Below are positions 1 to 8,447 of a DNA stretch of 64,000 nucleotides, one piece after another. The position numbers were made by a program, and so were the translations under genes. Every line of letters starts with the position of its first letter. The stretch's first letter is position 1. A model generated the notes under the pieces. The model was not told the DNA's origin. It ran no database searches and was given only the letters and a program-made list of their open reading frames with translations. Source of the stretch: Paenibacillus sp. Soil750. GTDB lineage: Bacteria > Bacillota > Bacilli > Paenibacillales > NBRC-103111. The stretch spans positions 496,001 through 560,000 of the forward strand of contig NZ_LMSD01000023.1 of NCBI RefSeq assembly GCF_001428045.1, given 5' to 3'.

Positions 1-1065
1 AATGGCCTGGTTTTCCGCGGACCGATGCTTCGCAAAGACTGGCTGGATGAGATGAACCTCAAAGTGCCTACAACAATTGATGAATGGTACACCGTATTGA
101 AAGCGTTTAAGGAGAAAAAAGGAGCATCCGCAGCTTTGACCGCTCAATACAGCAATGAATTGAATATCCAGGATGCTTTCATTGGCGCTTATAAAACAGC
201 CAACCGTTTCTACGTTGATGATCAAGGTAAGGTGAAATACGGGCCGATCGATCCTCAATTCAAAGATGCGCTCACTCTGCTGAACAAATGGTATGCGGAA
301 GGATTGTTGGATAAAGATTTTGCATTGAATACGGATTCCAAATCGCAGGATACGAAATTACTGAGCAACGCTTCCGGTGCGACAGTTGGCTTACTCAGTG
401 CCGTGGGTAAATGGATGGATACGGGCAAGAAGACGAACCCGAACTACCAGCTAGTAGCTGCTCCATACCCGACGTTGAACAAAGGCGAACGTGCTTTCAT
501 CGGTCAACGTGACTTTAAATACAACCCAGCTGTAAGTAAAGCAGTTGCAGGGGATTCCAAACATGCGGAGCTGGCTGTCAAATGGATGGATTATGCGTTT
601 GGCGAGAAGGGCGCATTGCTCTTCAACTTCGGTATTGAAGGCGAAAGCTATACGATGAACAATGGCGTGCCAACGTTTACTGATAAAATTACCAAAGATC
701 CGAAATTCAGCCTGCAGCAAATGGTTTCCCAATATACGAAACCGAACGGTCCATTCTTGGGTGACAGCCGGAAGAGCTTCAATACGTACAAAGAGCAAGA
801 TGACGCTGTCAAGATTTGGGAGCAAACGGACGCTGCTAAGCATGTGATGCCTCCTTTCTTGACGCCGACAACAGAAGAAAGCAAAGAGTTGGCAAAATTG
901 AGTACAGCGATTACGAGCTATAAAGAAGAAATGTTCGTTAAATTTGTCATGGGCAAAGAGCCGATCAGCAAATTCGATGACTATGTCAAACGGGTTAATG
1001 AAATGGGTATCGACAAGGTGACCCAAATTTATCAACAAGCGCTGGATCGATACAATAAGCGATAA
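1..1065 (+). CDS. Extracellular solute-binding protein of a carbohydrate ABC importer (5' end outside window)
   Basis: The reading frame is open from base 1, so only the C-terminal 354 residues or so are present; the signal peptide and lipobox lie outside the window. The visible part starts inside the motif of a basic residue, D, W, L, D followed by KVPTTIDEWYTVLKAFKEKKG, which is typical of family 1 binding proteins of the LplA/YtcQ type. These bind oligosaccharides outside the membrane and deliver them to LplB/YtcP permeases. The same motif recurs in the two complete binding proteins of this window (31301 and 46013). It is followed within about 90 bases by two permease genes, so it heads or sits within an importer operon that also contains the GH95-like hydrolase. 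The substrate is unknown. Confidence 0.93.
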   Translation, partial: NGLVFRGPMLRKDWLDEMNLKVPTTIDEWYTVLKAFKEKKGASAALTAQYSNELNIQDAFIGAYKTANRFYVDDQGKVKYGPIDPQFKDALTLLNKWYAEGLLDKDFALNTDSKSQDTKLLSNASGATVGLLSAVGKWMDTGKKTNPNYQLVAAPYPTLNKGERAFIGQRDFKYNPAVSKAVAGDSKHAELAVKWMDYAFGEKGALLFNFGIEGESYTMNNGVPTFTDKITKDPKFSLQQMVSQYTKPNGPFLGDSRKSFNTYKEQDDAVKIWEQTDAAKHVMPPFLTPTTEESKELAKLSTAITSYKEEMFVKFVMGKEPISKFDDYVKRVNEMGIDKVTQIYQQALDRYNKR

Positions 1066-1151
1066 TTAGTTTACGGCAATTCTTGCGGGAGGATGAAAGG
1101 ACTGTTCTAACCTTCCGCAAGAATAGGGCCGTGGCAGGAGAAGGTGATGCG

Positions 1152-2117
1152 ATGAACACCATGATTTCCAAAACGAAGCCGGTTACAGCCGTTGAAGGGA
1201 AACGGAAAGTATTCCGTTTCGGGCTATTGCTGGATATACGTAAAAACAAACTGCTTTATGTGATGTTGCTGCCGGTTCTGCTGTATTATGTTGTCTTTCA
1301 TTATGCACCCATGTATGGCGCCTTGATCGCTTTCAAGGATTACTCTCCAAGGATCGGTATTTGGGGGAGTGATTGGGTCGGGTTCGAGCATTTTGTTAAT
1401 TTTTTTAACGGAGCCTACTTCTGGCGAACGATTAAGAATACGGTTCTGATCAGCTTCTACCAGTTGTTGTTCGGGTTCCCGGCGCCTATTATTTTGGCTC
1501 TTCTGCTGAATGAATTAAAGCATGCTTTGTTTAAAAGAATGGTACAGACCGTGACTTATATGCCGCATTTTATTTCCTTGATTGTCATTTGCGGGATTTT
1601 GAAAGATTTTACAACCAGCGATGGTGTCATCAACGATATCATTGCCTTCTTCGGGGGAGAACGCTCGACTTTCTTGCTTGAACCGAGTCTGTTCCGCACC
1701 GTTTATGTTTCTTCAGGGATCTGGCAAAATATCGGTTGGGGAACGATTATTTTTTTGGCGGCTTTAACCGGGATCGATCAAGAGCAGTACGAGGCAGCCA
1801 GAATCGATGGCGCTGGTCGCTGGAAACAAATGACAAACGTCACGCTGCCAGGGATTATGCCCATCATCATTATTTTGCTTATTCTCGACATTGGCAAGAT
1901 GATGAATGTCGGGTTTGAGAAAATTATTTTGCTATACAATCCGGGCACGTATGAGACGGCAGACGTCATTTCTTCCTATGTGTACCGCGTTGGCCTGCAG
2001 GATTTCAATTATAGCTACAGTTCAGCGGTGGGCTTGTTTAACTCGGTCATCAACTTTGCCCTGCTCATTTCCTCCAACTGGCTGAGCCGCAAATTTAACG
2101 ATACAAGCTTGTGGTAA
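1152..2117 (+). CDS. Carbohydrate ABC transporter permease, LplB type
   Basis: This is a CUT1-family inner-membrane permease, the MalF-like partner of a heterodimeric oligosaccharide channel. It has about six hydrophobic segments, an N-terminal cytoplasmic tail ending in LLLDIRKNK, the phrase HYAPMYGALIAFKDYSP, and the EAA loop EQYEAARIDGAGRWKQM near residue 210, which docks the ATPase. An in-frame TTG at 1083 would give a 23-residue longer product, but ATG 1152 has an AGGAG about eight bases upstream and fits the family N-terminus. No ATPase gene is seen in any of the three importer operons of the window, as is usual when one shared MsmX-like ATPase serves them all. Confidence 0.95.
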   Translation: MNTMISKTKPVTAVEGKRKVFRFGLLLDIRKNKLLYVMLLPVLLYYVVFHYAPMYGALIAFKDYSPRIGIWGSDWVGFEHFVNFFNGAYFWRTIKNTVLISFYQLLFGFPAPIILALLLNELKHALFKRMVQTVTYMPHFISLIVICGILKDFTTSDGVINDIIAFFGGERSTFLLEPSLFRTVYVSSGIWQNIGWGTIIFLAALTGIDQEQYEAARIDGAGRWKQMTNVTLPGIMPIIIILLILDIGKMMNVGFEKIILLYNPGTYETADVISSYVYRVGLQDFNYSYSSAVGLFNSVINFALLISSNWLSRKFNDTSLW

Positions 2118-2127
2118 AGGAGAGTGC

Positions 2128-3012
2128 ATGATGATGCTGAACAAGACGAGCTTTGCAGAAAAATGCTTCGATACGATCAATGTTGTGCTGCTGATCCTAA
2201 TGATGCTGCTTACCGTATATCCACTTATTTATGTGCTGTTTGCTTCGATTAGTGATGCAGGAAGCTTGATGGGCTATAAGGGCATGTTATGGCGACCCCT
2301 CGGTTTCTCGCTTGATGCTTATACGAATGTATTCCGCAATCCGATGATTGTAAGAGGCTACGGCAATACGCTGTTTGTCGTACTAGCTGGCTTGGTGCTG
2401 AACATTACGCTCACTGCGTTCGGGGCTTACGCTCTCTCGCGAAAGAGCTTGAAGTACCGCAAGCCGCTCATGTTGTTTATCATTTTTACCATGTTCTTTA
2501 GCGGTGGGTTGATCCCCCTTTACTTGACGGTCAAAGGTGTGGGATTAATCGATTCCTTATGGTCGCTTATTATTCCGACTGCCATCAATACGTTTAATCT
2601 GATTCTAATGAAGACGGCATTCGAAGCGATCCCAGATGCACTTGAGGAATCGGCCAAAATAGATGGAGCGAACGATTTCGTCATTCTCTTTCGGATTGTG
2701 CTCCCGCTCTCGATGCCCGTTATCGCGGTCATGCTGCTGTATTACGGCGTGGGCCATTGGAATTCCTGGTTTAATGCGATGATTTTCTTACAGGAGCGTT
2801 CGCTTTATCCATTGCAGCTAGTGCTGCGGGGGATTTTGCTGCAAGGGGAAACCAATGCCAATTCAGGCGCTTCCGATGACGATGCCGCCATGCTTGCCGC
2901 AACCTTGAAGTATGCGACGATCATCGTTGCGACGGTTCCGATTTTGTTCGTATATCCATTTTTACAGAAATACTTTGTGAAAGGTGCTCTGATCGGAGCC
3001 GTCAAAGGATAG
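2128..3012 (+). CDS. Carbohydrate ABC transporter permease, YtcP type
   Basis: This is the MalG-like CUT1 permease that pairs with the preceding LplB-type subunit. It has about six membrane segments, the FFSGGLIPLYLTVKGVG stretch typical of YtcP, an EAA loop at EALEESAKIDGANDF, and the conserved ending PFLQKYFVKGALIGAVKG. The start follows GGAG at a 10-base gap from the upstream stop, so the genes are probably translationally coupled. The next gene begins 15 bases later. Confidence 0.95.
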   Translation: MMMLNKTSFAEKCFDTINVVLLILMMLLTVYPLIYVLFASISDAGSLMGYKGMLWRPLGFSLDAYTNVFRNPMIVRGYGNTLFVVLAGLVLNITLTAFGAYALSRKSLKYRKPLMLFIIFTMFFSGGLIPLYLTVKGVGLIDSLWSLIIPTAINTFNLILMKTAFEAIPDALEESAKIDGANDFVILFRIVLPLSMPVIAVMLLYYGVGHWNSWFNAMIFLQERSLYPLQLVLRGILLQGETNANSGASDDDAAMLAATLKYATIIVATVPILFVYPFLQKYFVKGALIGAVKG

Positions 3013-3027
3013 AGGAGGGATCTTTGC

Positions 3028-5268
3028 GTGAAAGAAGTAAACAGCTCAGCGGTTAAACTAGAGGTTGATTGGGAAGCCTACATGGCCAATAACGATATGG
3101 AATGGGTAGTTAAGCCTGTTAGCTGGGACGAAGGAGCTTTTCTCGGTAATGGTTTGCTCGGCACGATGGTTTATGGTGAGGAGCATGCGAGTAAGCGAAA
3201 TGTGCTTCGCATGGTGACCGGTCGTTCGGATGTGACGGCAATCCGCATGGACAAACCGGGATTCCCGCCCCGCGTTCAGCTTGGTGAGCTGGATCTGGAA
3301 TTGGAAGGGAAGATCTATCATCCCACACAGATGCGCATTAGCTTGTGGAACGCTGAATTGAAGGCTACGCTGACGACAACAAGCGGAGAGGTCAAGCTGC
3401 GCTCACTCGTTCACAGTCTTGATCCGGTGATCGCCATAGAGATCGAGACGACAGAAGGAGAAAGTGGTGCTCGGTTTGCCTGGTATCCCTTTCCAGAAGT
3501 CGATCCTGTTCTGAAGAACGCAGACGGCGTGAATTTAAATCAATATGTGCCGCAGACGGAAGTAGCCTATACGGAAGATGAGGATGGCATCCGCGTGTGT
3601 ACTCAGCGGTATTCGGGCGAAGATGGCTGCGTAACCGCTTGGAAGGACGTGCAGGTTTCACCGAATCGGCGCATCTGCTGGCTGTCCATTGCACAGGGGC
3701 ATAGTGAAGCGACAAAAGCTGAAGCTGTAGAGGCGGTGGCGCAGGCTTCAGCAGCGAATTTCGAAGAATGGGTGCAAGCACATAGGGATTGGTGGCACCG
3801 CTATTACCAGCAAAGCTTCGTTTCGTTGCCGGACGGACGATTGGAAAGCTTTTACTGGATACAAATGTATAAGTTGGCTTCAGCTACGCGCGTAGACAAA
3901 CCCTTGATTGATAATCAAGGTCCTTGGCTTACATCGACGCCTTGGCCAGGTGTCTGGTTCAATATGAATGTACAGATGAGTTATTCACCGGTGTATACGG
4001 CTAATCGTTTGGAGATGGGAGAATCTCTTGTTCATTCGTTGCATGCGAATAGGCATCAGCTGATTCGCAATGTGCCTGGACCTTTCCAGCACGATTCGGC
4101 TGGTTTAGGGCGAAGCTGCAGCTTCGACTTGCAGACGAATGTAGAGGATGAGATTGGCAATTTAACGTGGATTTGTCATAACGTGTGGCGGCACTACCGA
4201 TATACCATGGATGATGGCATGTTGGAGGAAGTGTTATTTCCGATTCTCAAGCGGAGTGTGAATTATTATATCCATCTGCTGGAGGAGGGAGAGGACGGTT
4301 GCTTGCATCTGCCTCCGACGATATCTCCCGAGTACGGCTCGTTCATGCGGACGACGGTGCCGGACTGCCATTATGATCTTTCCTTGCTGCGCTGGGGCTG
4401 TGAGACCTTGCTTGCGATATGCAAGAGGTTGAGCATTAGCGATCCGCTTAATCCGAAATGGGAAGACATTCTTACGCGTTTGGTTCCGCTGCCTGTCGAT
4501 GAGACTGGCTTTATGGTGGGACGCGAAATGCCACTTGCTTACGGGCATCGTCACTTTAGTCATTTGCTGGCGATTTTCCCGCTGCATCTGATCAGCGGAG
4601 AAACAGAGGAAGAGCGGGCTTTAATCGCAACTTCTCTGCGTCATTGGCTGGCGAAAGAAGGCGACCTGCGTGGCTTCAGTATGACCGGAGCGGCATCGAT
4701 TGCTGCAGTCCTTGGATGGGGAGATGAGGCGATGCGGCTTCTGCAATCGCTGCTGCTCATCATCAAGCCGAATACGATGTACAAGGAAGCGGGACCGGTG
4801 ATCGAAACGCCGCTGGCCGGTGCGGAATCGATCCAGGATATGCTGCTTCAGAGCTGGGGCGCTAAGCTGCGGGTATTTCCAGCTGTGCCAGAAGCGTGGA
4901 CAGAGCTGGCCTTCCATGACTTGCGAGGAGAAGGCGCCTTCTTGGTCAGCGCTGTCCGCAAGGATAGTTCCACACAGTGGATCAGAGTGAAGAGCTTGGC
5001 TGGAGAAGCATGTCTGATCAAGACGGGCTGGCATGGACGGATTCGATGGAACATCATCGGCGTGGACGGCACGGAGCGAGTGTCTGGTGAAACGGTTATC
5101 CACGATGAACTATCACTGGAGTTGAAGAAGGGTGAAGAGGCTTTTCTCTACCCAGGTGAAGAGGTTCCTGATTTCCATGTACGTCCGGTCGGAGGAAGGG
5201 ACGAGGTTGTGCGCTACTTCGGCGGACACAAGCCTTGGCGGTTATACGGGTTTCACTCAGACAAATAA
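3028..5268 (+). CDS. GH95-like glycoside hydrolase, cytoplasmic
   Basis: The 746-residue protein has no signal peptide and starts at GTG after AGAGGAGGGA. The order of parts fits GH95 (alpha-L-fucosidase or alpha-L-galactosidase): an N-terminal beta domain with WDEGAFLGNGLLGTMVYG near residue 32, then an alpha/alpha barrel. FNMNVQMSYSP holds N312 and N314, corresponding to the paired Asn that assist the nucleophilic water. SPEYGS holds E435, the likely general acid. GHRHFSHLLAIFP is the HRH-SHL signature. Where GH95 has the IDGNFG Asp, this protein reads IETPLAG, so E593 replaces it. As the last gene of the importer operon, it probably trims the imported oligosaccharide. The family is fairly clear; fucose specificity is not supported, given the altered site. 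Confidence 0.8.
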   Translation: MKEVNSSAVKLEVDWEAYMANNDMEWVVKPVSWDEGAFLGNGLLGTMVYGEEHASKRNVLRMVTGRSDVTAIRMDKPGFPPRVQLGELDLELEGKIYHPTQMRISLWNAELKATLTTTSGEVKLRSLVHSLDPVIAIEIETTEGESGARFAWYPFPEVDPVLKNADGVNLNQYVPQTEVAYTEDEDGIRVCTQRYSGEDGCVTAWKDVQVSPNRRICWLSIAQGHSEATKAEAVEAVAQASAANFEEWVQAHRDWWHRYYQQSFVSLPDGRLESFYWIQMYKLASATRVDKPLIDNQGPWLTSTPWPGVWFNMNVQMSYSPVYTANRLEMGESLVHSLHANRHQLIRNVPGPFQHDSAGLGRSCSFDLQTNVEDEIGNLTWICHNVWRHYRYTMDDGMLEEVLFPILKRSVNYYIHLLEEGEDGCLHLPPTISPEYGSFMRTTVPDCHYDLSLLRWGCETLLAICKRLSISDPLNPKWEDILTRLVPLPVDETGFMVGREMPLAYGHRHFSHLLAIFPLHLISGETEEERALIATSLRHWLAKEGDLRGFSMTGAASIAAVLGWGDEAMRLLQSLLLIIKPNTMYKEAGPVIETPLAGAESIQDMLLQSWGAKLRVFPAVPEAWTELAFHDLRGEGAFLVSAVRKDSSTQWIRVKSLAGEACLIKTGWHGRIRWNIIGVDGTERVSGETVIHDELSLELKKGEEAFLYPGEEVPDFHVRPVGGRDEVVRYFGGHKPWRLYGFHSDK

Positions 5269-5307
5269 AGAGGTAAATAGTTCTGGCACGATAATGGAAT
5301 GAAAATG

Positions 5308-5354
5308 AGGCTGTCCCATAAGTAGATTCTTCTACTTTAGGACGGCTTTATTTA
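5308..5354 (+). terminator. Rho-independent terminator after the first importer operon
   Basis: GGCTGTCC and AAGTAGA pair with TCTACTT and GGACGGC (one G-T pair, small internal loop), followed by TTTATTTA. It lies 40 bases past the GH95-like stop codon and is the likely 3' end of the operon. Confidence 0.6.
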
Positions 5355-5451
5355 TGTAGACACATTTTATTGTATCAGGCATGCCAAGGGGGAAGACTTA
5401 TCTCGTGTCAAATAGCAGAGTGTGATGGTGTGTTACTTTAATTAAAATGAG

Positions 5452-5718
5452 GTGTACTTCAAGCTTCATTTAGACTCTGTGAATCATCTCGCTGAACTGG
5501 TGTATGACGTTAAGGAACGCAGTGTCCGATTAACCGCTTCAGCAGAGTATACGTATCATCTTCTATTGGCCGATGTAACTGTTAGAGCGGATGCTGTGAG
5601 CAACGTGCAAACGAATAACTGGCCTGTGAGCTCCCTGGAGGCTATCCAAACTGATTTTGAAGATTTCGGCTTATTTTGCAGTGTTCTTGTAATAGGATTG
5701 CGCATCGATTCGAAGTAA
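5452..5718 (+). other. Orphan 88-codon open frame, possible gene remnant
   Basis: The frame starts with GTG shortly after a weak GAGG and reads VYFKLHLDSVNHLAELVYD and so on. No family is recognised. It lies alone between an operon terminator and an inverted repeat, has no clear promoter, and its composition is not strongly gene-like. It could be a small gene, the decayed end of a longer secreted protein, or chance. This is the only sizeable frame in the 585-base gap 5269-5853. Confidence 0.2.
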
Positions 5719-5775
5719 ACGACGCAAATTGAAATATACACCGACGCTCAACTATCGTACTGTTCAGGTAGATGC

Positions 5776-5816
5776 CGCTCTTCCACTATCGATTACTTGT
5801 TGTAGTGGAAGTAGCG
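5776..5816. repeat. Inverted repeat upstream of the first Gfo/Idh/MocA gene
   Basis: CGCTCTTCCACTA is mirrored by TAGTGGAAGTAGCG around a 14-base loop, with a one-base bulge. There is no T-tract after it, so it is a poor intrinsic terminator. It lies 38 bases before ATG 5854 and could be a 5' UTR hairpin or an operator. Confidence 0.45.
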
Positions 5817-5853
5817 TTCAATTTACGAAGTTAATCGGAGGTAGGTTATTGAT

Positions 5854-6939
5854 ATGAAGAAACTCAAAGTTGGGGTCATTGGGCTTGGTGAGGTTGCTCA
5901 AATAATTCATTTGCCGATCCTAGAATCACTAAGCGAATGTTATGAAATAGTTGCGATCTGTGATATATCTCCCCGTTTAGTGCAGTGGGCAGGTTCTCGA
6001 TATGGTGTCCACCAGCAGTACACAGATGCATTGGAGCTTGTTAAGCAGTCTGATCTTGACGCTGTTTTTATCCTAAATAGCAACGAGTATCATACGACAT
6101 GTGCGATTGCTGCAATCAAGCAGAAGAAACATGTGTTTATTGAAAAACCGATGACGATGACCCAGCAAGAGGCAGACGCGATCATAGAAGCACGAGATGA
6201 ATATGGTGTGAAGGTTATGGTTGGCTATATGCGCCGGTATGCACCGGCATTTACACAGGCTGCCCAGGATGTCAGAGATATGGGGCGCATTCAATATGCG
6301 GTAATTCGTGGCATTATTGGGATGAATCATTTTTTTACGAATCAAACAAGCACTGTGCATCGCTTTACAGACATTCCGTCTGAAGCGGCTATCGAACGCA
6401 AAACCATCCATCAACGATTGATGAAGCAAGCGATTGGTGAAGTTCCGCAGGAGATCTATAATGCCTATTCGTTGCTGCTTGGCTTAGGTTCACATGATAT
6501 TTCAGCAATGCGCGAGCTTATTGGTGTCCCGAATCGCGTCGTTTCCGCTGTGCAATGGCAAGGGGGTTCGTGTATGGCAGCTACCTTTGAATACGATGGC
6601 TTCTACGCGACGTATGAAACGGGCCTGGATCAAAACCGACGTTTCGATGCCCATATCGAGGTGTTCGGATCCACGAAACAGTTGAAAATACAGTACAACA
6701 CACCCTATATCCGGCATTTGCCAACGACCTTACATGTAGGTGAAACGGTAGGAGAAGCTTACGAGGAGCGTGTCCATCGGCCGACGTTTAAAGATCCCTA
6801 CACCATTGAAATGGAAATTTTCCATGAATCCATCACGCAGGATAAGAGCCTGAAGACGACACCGGAAGACTATAAGCAGGATTTGACGATATTCAAAATG
6901 ATGGTCGATCAAATGCTGATCACCTATAAACCGCAATAG
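5854..6939 (+). CDS. Gfo/Idh/MocA family oxidoreductase (paralogue A)
   Basis: This is a 361-residue NAD(P)-dependent sugar or inositol dehydrogenase-like protein. The N-terminal Rossmann fold has GLGEVAQ at residues 11-17, EKP gives K98 as the usual catalytic Lys, and GSHDISA puts H214 and D215 in the C-terminal substrate domain. The start follows CGGAGG. It is strikingly similar along its length to the product of 8448 (shared GLGEVAQ, VMVGYMRRYA and TPYIRHLPT), so the two are recent paralogues on either side of the LacI gene. Such enzymes oxidise or reduce a ring hydroxyl of a sugar or cyclitol; the substrate cannot be read from sequence. The LacI-type palindrome found before the other genes of this cluster is not present upstream of this one. 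Confidence 0.92.
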   Translation: MKKLKVGVIGLGEVAQIIHLPILESLSECYEIVAICDISPRLVQWAGSRYGVHQQYTDALELVKQSDLDAVFILNSNEYHTTCAIAAIKQKKHVFIEKPMTMTQQEADAIIEARDEYGVKVMVGYMRRYAPAFTQAAQDVRDMGRIQYAVIRGIIGMNHFFTNQTSTVHRFTDIPSEAAIERKTIHQRLMKQAIGEVPQEIYNAYSLLLGLGSHDISAMRELIGVPNRVVSAVQWQGGSCMAATFEYDGFYATYETGLDQNRRFDAHIEVFGSTKQLKIQYNTPYIRHLPTTLHVGETVGEAYEERVHRPTFKDPYTIEMEIFHESITQDKSLKTTPEDYKQDLTIFKMMVDQMLITYKPQ

Positions 6940-7300
6940 AGGGAGGATCATTTGACAAATGACGGTCATCGCGAAGCGAAAAAAGGTATCGGAACCTTGC
7001 TGATGTCGTGTATACAGCTGTGAAGCATGCAAAAGTGCAAAAGTACAACCTTTCTCATCGAAATTGCCTCTCAATCTGAAATGCTTGCGAAAGGGCAACG
7101 ATTTCCGCCGACACGCACCCCATTGGCACTTTTCGGTCCAAAAGGTTGCCTATTTGCACGCATTCATCTACTTTGAGCCATTTTCCCCGAAAATAAGTGT
7201 ACTTTTGCATCTTTGACTTCTGAGACATTCAATACTATCCCAGTGTGCATTTGTTTGTGTGTGTTTTAAACTCATCATTGACTTCAAAGGAAGAATGTGC
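6940..7300. other. Structured non-coding gap between oxidoreductase A and the LacI gene
   Basis: There is no credible gene in about 400 bases. A good SD (GGGAGGA) precedes TTG at 6952, but that frame stops after 23 codons, so it is either a leader peptide or a gene stump. TGCAAAAGTAC (7036-7046) is the exact inverse complement of GTACTTTTGCA (7199-7209), and the adjoining CAACCTTT (7046-7053) is inverted at AAAGGTTG (7141-7148). The region can therefore fold on itself and looks conserved rather than random. TTGACT at 7278 may be a -35 box for the regulator gene, but its spacing to CATAAT (7304) is long. Confidence 0.4.
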
Positions 7301-7308
7301 GACCATAA

Positions 7309-7322
7309 TCTAAACGTTTAGA
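7309..7322. promoter_or_regulatory. LacI-family operator O1 (autoregulation)
   Basis: This is the perfect 14-base palindrome TCTAAACGTTTAGA, with the central CG typical of LacI/GalR operators. It lies 20 bases before the LacI gene start. The same palindrome recurs at 8391 and 9532, which makes this cluster the regulator's own regulon. Confidence 0.8.
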
Positions 7323-7342
7323 ATTTGTTGAGGTGTGAGTGA

Positions 7343-8371
7343 ATGAAAGCTACCATCAAGGATGTAGCCAGAGAGGCGAAGGTATCTACTGCCACGGTTT
7401 CTTTTGTCGTCAATGGGATCGATAAGGTGAAGAAGAATACAAAAGAACGCGTTCTGCTAGCTATTCAGAAATTGAATTATGTCCCAGACCAAGCTGCTCG
7501 AACGATGATCAAAAAGAAAACAAAGACGGTTGGCTTAATCGTACCGCTTCTTACGAACGAGTACTGGGCGGAGCTTGCTGAACAAATTCAAGAAGAACTT
7601 ATTCTTAGGGGTTATACGCTGATGATTTGCACGGCAGGGATGAAGTCGGCTGAGCTTACGATCAACTCGCTGCTTGAAAGAAACGTGGATGGGGTTATTC
7701 TAGGTGGGCGAATCGTGAGTGATCCTGATGACCACTACATTCAGATGTTTATGGATCGTAGGATCCCACTCGTTTCGATTGCACCGATCCATAAAGATGT
7801 CACTTCTGTGTGGGGAGATAATTTGAACAGCTCCAGAGAAGTCGTGGAACATCTCATTCAACAAGGTCACACGAAAATTGCCTACATCGGATCGATGTCA
7901 ACCGGTATTGGACGCGAGTTGGGCTATCGGAATGCGTTAGCTATCGCAGAAATACCAGTCGATGAAGCACTTGTTAGAAACGGGAAATCCGAGGAAGTAC
8001 ACAATTTCAGTCAGTACGGCTATCAAACAATGAAGCAACTGGTTGCAGACAAGTGTGAATTCACGGCATTATTTGGCGCGAATGATCTGATTGCCATTGG
8101 TGCGATCAAAGCGTTGCAGGAGTCGGGACTTCGCGTTCCTCATGACGTGGCTGTCGCAGGGTTTGATGATATTGCTATGGCTGCGCTCTATAGTCCAGCC
8201 ATAACGACAGTTAAGCAACCTATTGGTGAGATGGCAGGCTCAGTGGTTGCGGCACTCATTGAACAAATTGAACAACCCGATGGGCAATCCATCGCACGAA
8301 AAATTACATTCCCGATGACAGTGGTCGTGCGCGAAAGCTCCATCTTCCCAAAAGGCGGATACAAGAACTAA
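7343..8371 (+). CDS. LacI/GalR family transcriptional regulator
   Basis: The 342-residue protein has an N-terminal helix-turn-helix (TIKDVAREAKVSTATVSFVV, residues 4-23, then the hinge region LNYVPDQAARTM) and a periplasmic-binding-protein-like ligand domain (KTVGLIVPLL from about residue 62, GFDDIAMAALYSPAITTV near 270). It probably represses its own gene and the two downstream oxidoreductase genes through the three palindromes, and is released by a sugar or sugar derivative that is a substrate or product of those enzymes. The start ATG follows GAGGTGTGAG. Confidence 0.95.
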   Translation: MKATIKDVAREAKVSTATVSFVVNGIDKVKKNTKERVLLAIQKLNYVPDQAARTMIKKKTKTVGLIVPLLTNEYWAELAEQIQEELILRGYTLMICTAGMKSAELTINSLLERNVDGVILGGRIVSDPDDHYIQMFMDRRIPLVSIAPIHKDVTSVWGDNLNSSREVVEHLIQQGHTKIAYIGSMSTGIGRELGYRNALAIAEIPVDEALVRNGKSEEVHNFSQYGYQTMKQLVADKCEFTALFGANDLIAIGAIKALQESGLRVPHDVAVAGFDDIAMAALYSPAITTVKQPIGEMAGSVVAALIEQIEQPDGQSIARKITFPMTVVVRESSIFPKGGYKN

Positions 8372-8390
8372 CTGTATCGCTTTTTCACGA

Positions 8391-8408
8391 AATCTAAACG
8401 TTTAGATT
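8391..8408. promoter_or_regulatory. LacI-family operator O2
   Basis: This is the perfect 18-base palindrome AATCTAAACGTTTAGATT between the LacI stop and the next gene, and the most symmetrical of the three copies. It is placed to control transcription of 8448. Confidence 0.82.
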
Positions 8409-8447
8409 ATATCGTCGAAAATCCCAATTTCAAGGAGAGATATACGT

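Noticed and set aside
451-1038. 195-codon minus-strand open frame
   Set aside because: It lies wholly inside the binding-protein gene on the other strand, has no ribosome site and has no protein-like motif order.
1083-1151. TTG extension of the first LplB gene
   Set aside because: The ATG at 1152 has an AGGAG site and gives the normal family N-terminus; the extra residues are hydrophilic and not family-like.
4621-5103. 160-codon minus-strand frame inside the GH95-like gene
   Set aside because: It is a shadow of a well-supported gene, with no start signal and low-complexity composition.
5269-5453. Possible insertion-sequence remnant
   Set aside because: The hairpin text looks like ordinary operon-end sequence; no transposase fragment, target duplication or terminal repeats were found.
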